Shown here one piece after another: positions 60,887 through 64,000 of a stretch of DNA of 64,000 nucleotides. Both the position numbers and the translations under genes were made by a program. This stretch comes from Streptomyces sp. NBC_01381 (GTDB lineage: Bacteria; Actinomycetota; Actinomycetes; Streptomycetales; Streptomycetaceae). How positions within the stretch are numbered: position 1 is the stretch's first letter; every line of letters begins with the position of its first letter. The DNA lies in the NCBI RefSeq assembly GCF_026340305.1, contig NZ_JAPEPI010000001.1, positions 4,340,001 through 4,404,000 on the forward strand, given 5' to 3'. Under the pieces are notes generated by a model that was not told the origin of the DNA, did not search any database, and saw only the letters and a list, made by a program, of their open reading frames with translations.

Positions 60887-61837
60887 TCAGCCGCCGGTGA
60901 CGGTGGCGTGGGGGGATTCGTCGACGTGGAGGGTGAAGACGTCGGGCCGGGCGTAGTGGCCGGTGGGGTCGAAATCGAAACGGGCGCGGACGAGGTCGTC
61001 GAGGTCGAGTTCGGCGGTCAGGATGCCCTGGCCGTCCCGCAGCGGCCCGGCCAGGACCTCGCCGAGCGGGGAGACGATGACGGAGCCGCCACCGATCAGG
61101 ACCGTGCCGGGCTCGTCGCTCTGAGTGGGGTGGAGGTCGTCCGGCAGGTCGTCGCGGCGCAGGTACTGGCAGGCGCCGAGGACGAAGCAGCGGCCCTCCA
61201 GGGCGATGTGCCGCATGGTGGCCTGCCAGGCGTCGCGGTCGTCGACGGTCGGTGCGCACCACAGGTCGACGCCCTTGGCGTACATCGCCGTACGGAACAG
61301 CGGCATGTAGTTCTCCCAGCAGATGGCCGCGCCGATGCGTGCGGTGCCGGTGTCGACGACGGGGAGCGTGGAGCCGTCGCCCTGGCCCCACAGGTAGCGC
61401 TCGGCGGCGGTCGGCATCAGCCTGCGGTGCAGGCCCAGGTACCCGTCGGGGCCGAAGAACAGCGCCACGCAGTACAGGGTGCCGCCCTGCCGCTCGACCG
61501 CGCCGACCACGGCGTGGCAGCCGAGTTCCCGCGTGACGGCGGCGAGGGCGACGACCTCGGGGCCGGGGACGTCGATGGCGGCGGCGTGATAGCGGCGGAA
61601 CAGCTCGCGTCCTGCCGGGGTGCGGCCGCCCACCGTGATGCCGAAGTCAAGGCCCTTGGGGTAGCCGCCGAGAAACGCCTCGGGGAGGACGACGACCTCG
61701 GCGCCGTGGCCGGCGGCGGCCTCGCGGATCAGCTCCTCGGCGCGGGCCAGCGCGGTCGGCGTATCGAACAGCGGGGCGGACGCCTGAACGACGGCGGCGG
61801 TCACGGTGCGGCGGGGCGTGGCGGTCTCGGGGTTCAT
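60887..61837 (-). CDS. nitrilase-family hydrolase with altered Lys position
   Basis: ATG 61837 gives 316 residues. The nitrilase Glu is in VVLPEAFLGG (Glu53) and the nucleophile in AAICWENYMP (Cys173). The segment expected to hold the catalytic Lys (HRKLMPT in plant and many bacterial nitrilases) reads HRRLMPTAAERYLWGQGDG, so Arg139 takes that place. Overall it resembles plant-type nitrilases (AMYAKGVDLWCAPT, GGSVIVSPLGEVLAGP). It ends 3 bases from the oxiA stop, convergent. Activity on nitriles is uncertain because of the Lys change. Confidence 0.85.
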   Translation of the reverse strand: MNPETATPRRTVTAAVVQASAPLFDTPTALARAEELIREAAAGHGAEVVVLPEAFLGGYPKGLDFGITVGGRTPAGRELFRRYHAAAIDVPGPEVVALAAVTRELGCHAVVGAVERQGGTLYCVALFFGPDGYLGLHRRLMPTAAERYLWGQGDGSTLPVVDTGTARIGAAICWENYMPLFRTAMYAKGVDLWCAPTVDDRDAWQATMRHIALEGRCFVLGACQYLRRDDLPDDLHPTQSDEPGTVLIGGGSVIVSPLGEVLAGPLRDGQGILTAELDLDDLVRARFDFDPTGHYARPDVFTLHVDESPHATVTGG

Positions 61838-61904
61838 GGGTCGAAGCCTGGCAGGTCGCCCATCTGGGGTGCCGTGGACGTCCACAGGCGACGCTCGACC
61901 ATGT

Positions 61905-61951
61905 CGACAGTAATGCCTGTCGCACACGCACCTCGACAGTTAAAGTTGTCG
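61905..61951. promoter_or_regulatory. two 18-bp operators of the CGACAG-N6-CTGTCG type
   Basis: The first site (61905-61922) is a perfect inverted repeat; the second (61934-61951, CGACAG-N6-TTGTCG) differs in one base. Their centres are 29 bp apart. The second ends one base before the ATG of the rightward gene. They lie in the spacer between the nitrilase gene and the helix-turn-helix protein gene. Confidence 0.75.
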
Positions 61952-61952
61952 C

Positions 61953-62579
61953 ATGGATGAAGCGGTAGAGATCCCGACCCCCGACAAGAACGACGAGAAC
62001 TTCTGGGCCACCGTCATGACTCTGATGGAGCCCGCCTGGAGCGAGCCCACCGAGGACGACACGTTCACCATGGACGACCGGGTCCTCGACGCGGTCCGTG
62101 CGCTGGCCGAACGGATTTCGACGCGTGCGCTGGCCTATCGCGCCGCCGGCAAGCACTTCGACCCCGCGCTCATGGCCTCGCCCGATGTGCAACTGGCGCT
62201 GCTGCGGGCGCTGTACGAAGCAAAGCAGTCCGTCGACCGGCTGGCGGAGAGTGCCGCCACCGTCGCCGGTCGCAGCGGGGCGAGCTATGCCCAGCTGGGC
62301 GCGGCCTGGGGTGGCATCAAACGCCAGTCCGCCCGCCTCAAGTGGCCCCACGCGGTGGTCAAGAAGGCCGCCAGCGGGTCCATCCCGCTCCGCTACGCGG
62401 GCGGTTCCGCCGTGGTTCACCACGACCCGGACGCCGACTCCTGGTGGTACAGCGCCACCGCCGCGGACCAGCGGGAAGAGGAGTCCGAGGCCGTCCACGG
62501 CACCTATGCCGAGGCCATCGCGGCGGCGACCGAGTTCCTGTTGGCGCACGCCTTGCCTGCCGGGCAGGACCCCGCGTGA
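61953..62579 (+). CDS. helix-turn-helix-like protein, likely autoregulated
   Basis: The 208-residue protein has a helical N-terminal half and, at about residues 108-131, a segment SGASYAQLGAAWGGIKRQSA followed by RLKWP that looks like a helix-turn-helix (compare the common AQIGEALGVSRQAARQRW type). A beta-rich C-terminus (PLRYAGGSAVVHHDPDADSW) follows. No ribosome site fits before ATG 61953, where the operator ends; the mRNA may be leaderless. It is divergent from the nitrilase gene and may control both. Confidence 0.65.
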   Translation: MDEAVEIPTPDKNDENFWATVMTLMEPAWSEPTEDDTFTMDDRVLDAVRALAERISTRALAYRAAGKHFDPALMASPDVQLALLRALYEAKQSVDRLAESAATVAGRSGASYAQLGAAWGGIKRQSARLKWPHAVVKKAASGSIPLRYAGGSAVVHHDPDADSWWYSATAADQREEESEAVHGTYAEAIAAATEFLLAHALPAGQDPA

Positions 62580-62710
62580 CGACCTGAACGGTCGTCCCAG
62601 GGCTTTCCCGTGTGTACGGGGCCCTTGCTTCCTCGCTATCTGACGACTAGTCATATAGCTAATCGAAACAAGGGCTCCGCCACCACGGCGCTCAACTCCC
62701 TGGAGGGCAA

Positions 62711-63838
62711 GTGAAGTTCTCCGTCATATTCGAAGCGCAGCTCGCCGACCCCACCGTCGAGCGCGAGCACCAACTCTTCCGTGACAGCGTCGAACAGGCC
62801 GTGCTGGCCGAGCAGATGGGGTTCGACCGCATCTGGGCCGTCGAGCACCACTCCCTCAAGTGGTACGCGCACATGAGCGCCCCGGAGGTCTTCCTGGCCT
62901 GGGTCGCCGCGCGCACCAGCACCATCCGGATCGGGCACGGCGTGGTCTGCATGCCGTTCAACTTCAACCACCCGGCGCGGGTCGCCGAGCGTGCCGCGAT
63001 GCTCGATCTGCTCTCCGGCGGCCGGCTCGACCTCGGGGCGGGGCGCGGTGGCACGCTGCAGGAGACCTCGCTGTGCGGCGTCGACAAGGAACGTACGGCG
63101 CAAGAGGTCGAGGAGGCGCTGCGGATCATCGGGAAGGCTTGGGCGAGTGAGGAGTTGGAGCATCACGGTGAGCTGCTCGACATCGATCCGCACCCGATCC
63201 TGCCCCGGCCGAAGCAGACCCCGCACCCGCCGCTCTTCCTCGCCTGCAGCAGGACAGAAACCCTGAAGCAGGCGGCCGAACTCGGCATCGGCGCCCTGGT
63301 GATGGGCTTCGCCGGGCCCGACTCGATCGCCGAAATGCGGGCCGCCTACGACGCGGCGATCGCGGACCGTACCGACGCGCGCTTCGTGTCGAGCGTCGTC
63401 AACGACCACTTCTCCGTGCTCTGTCCGACGATCGTGCTCGACGACCGGGACACCGCGCGGAGCGTCGGCATCCGGGGTCAGCGGTTCTTCGCGCAGTCCA
63501 TCGGGCACTGGTACGGCGGCGCGGGCATCCCCGACGAGGCCGTGGTCGAAGGGGCCGACGAGGCGGCCGCGATGCGGGAGGCCGCCGAGCAGGTCGTCGC
63601 GCGGCTGCATGAGCACAACATCCCGGTGCGGCCCACCTCCACGGCCACCTTCAACGCCGATCACGCCTACGGGACGGCCGACGACGCCATCGCCTACGTG
63701 GAGCGGCTGCGCGACGCGGGCGCCGACGAGATCATGTGCCTCGTCCAGATGGGCACCGTCCCGCAGGAGGCCTGCATGGAGACGCTGCGGCAGTGGGGCG
63801 AGAAGGTCATCCCGTACTTCCGGGCCCAGGAAGTCTGA
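62711..63838 (+). CDS. LLM-class flavin-dependent oxidoreductase
   Basis: GTG 62711 follows GGAGGG. The 375-residue TIM-barrel protein has EQAVLAEQMGFDRIWAVEHH, TSTIRIGHGVVCMPFNFNHP and LDLLSGGRLDLGAGRGGTLQ, the pattern of luciferase-like monooxygenases that use FMN or F420. RTDARFVSSVVNDHFSV lies in the substrate side. The substrate is unknown. The promoter region 62580-62710 contains GACTAGTC and an AT-rich stretch before the gene. Confidence 0.88.
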   Translation: MKFSVIFEAQLADPTVEREHQLFRDSVEQAVLAEQMGFDRIWAVEHHSLKWYAHMSAPEVFLAWVAARTSTIRIGHGVVCMPFNFNHPARVAERAAMLDLLSGGRLDLGAGRGGTLQETSLCGVDKERTAQEVEEALRIIGKAWASEELEHHGELLDIDPHPILPRPKQTPHPPLFLACSRTETLKQAAELGIGALVMGFAGPDSIAEMRAAYDAAIADRTDARFVSSVVNDHFSVLCPTIVLDDRDTARSVGIRGQRFFAQSIGHWYGGAGIPDEAVVEGADEAAAMREAAEQVVARLHEHNIPVRPTSTATFNADHAYGTADDAIAYVERLRDAGADEIMCLVQMGTVPQEACMETLRQWGEKVIPYFRAQEV

Positions 63839-63876
63839 GCGTGGGCGCGGAGGGCGCACGCCCAGGAAGTCTGAGC
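63824..63876 (+). repeat. 36-bp-offset direct duplication of a stop/start junction
   Basis: GCCCAGGAAGTCTGAGC occurs at 63824-63840 and again at 63860-63876. It includes the stop of the LLM gene and its ribosome-site-like AGGAAG. The first copy is followed by GTG and the second by ATG, both in the same frame. Confidence 0.8.
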
Positions 63877-64000
63877 ATGCGAGCGGACAGCGATCGCCTC
63901 ACCCCCGAGGCACGGCCCCTCGTCGACGCGCTGAGCGCGGCCTTCCCCGACCTCGGCGGCACCGTCACCGACGCGGCCGAGGCCCGCCGCATCCTCGCCG
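63841..64000 (+). CDS. alpha/beta-hydrolase-like protein, 3' end outside window
   Basis: The frame runs off the right edge. It can start at GTG 63841 or, 12 codons later, at ATG 63877; both follow the same duplicated AGGAAG site. The visible part reads MRADSDRLTPEARPLVDALS and AAFPDLGGTVTDAAEARRIL, which I recall as the N-terminus of alpha/beta-hydrolase-3 type esterases of Streptomyces. The catalytic part is not in the window. Confidence 0.5.
   Translation, partial: MGAEGARPGSLSMRADSDRLTPEARPLVDALSAAFPDLGGTVTDAAEARRILA

Overview
The window is about 70% GC almost throughout, and its proteins are typical of Streptomyces: a SARP and a LuxR-type LAL regulator side by side, DUF6214, DUF5134, DUF2637, an LVIVD beta-propeller next to DUF305, a glycine/sarcosine methyltransferase fusion, and tandem latex-clearing proteins. 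I read it as a piece of a Streptomyces chromosome. Only two stretches longer than 300 bases lack a gene: 9004-9310 (promoter and palindrome of the mobile-element remnant) and 25811-26264 (136-137 bp tandem repeats).

Layout. 1-3257: end of an alpha/beta-hydrolase gene, a caspase-fold protease and its overlapping partner, closed by two strong hairpins. 3486-8170: SARP and LAL regulators and two small hypotheticals. 8173-15406: an accessory island of lower GC. It starts in a cation-efflux (CDF) gene that has lost its N-terminal half and is joined to the tail of a plasmid-type primase-polymerase. It continues with a truncated terminase-like ORF, DUF2637, a protein with an RHIM-like N-terminal motif and small membrane proteins. 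It ends with a block read leftwards: XRE-TPR regulator, two small coupled proteins, an aberrant tRNA-like gene, a radical SAM enzyme and an APH-fold kinase. 15593-32054: core-type genes (old yellow enzyme with ArsR, ferredoxin reductase, betaine synthesis, DUF305/LVIVD, TetR, Fe-S proteins, HAD, PAP2, M56 protease, FUSC with MarR, GntR).

32151-37785 is a GntR-controlled catabolic cluster: M20 hydrolase, aldehyde dehydrogenase, SDR, DUF3311 and a sodium:solute symporter. Next come a penicillin-acylase homologue and a convergent HyuA-type/DUF917 pair. 43214-52509 holds unlinked housekeeping and cell-envelope genes and a CoA-transferase remnant. 52625-54076 is a Rox-like flavin monooxygenase.

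54707-60883 is a rubber-degradation locus: a TetR regulator, two tandem lcp rubber oxygenases, and oxiB/oxiA encoding a molybdenum hydroxylase in the order known from Streptomyces sp. K30. The active-site residues of both Lcp proteins fall at the same residue numbers as reported for LcpK30. A nitrilase, a probable autoregulator with twin operators, an LLM flavin oxidoreductase and the start of another hydrolase close the window.

The least understood parts are the tRNA-like/radical SAM/kinase block at 11572-15406, the caspase module at 836-3257 and the RHIM-like protein at 10168. All functional calls rest on motif and family recognition by eye; no searches were run.
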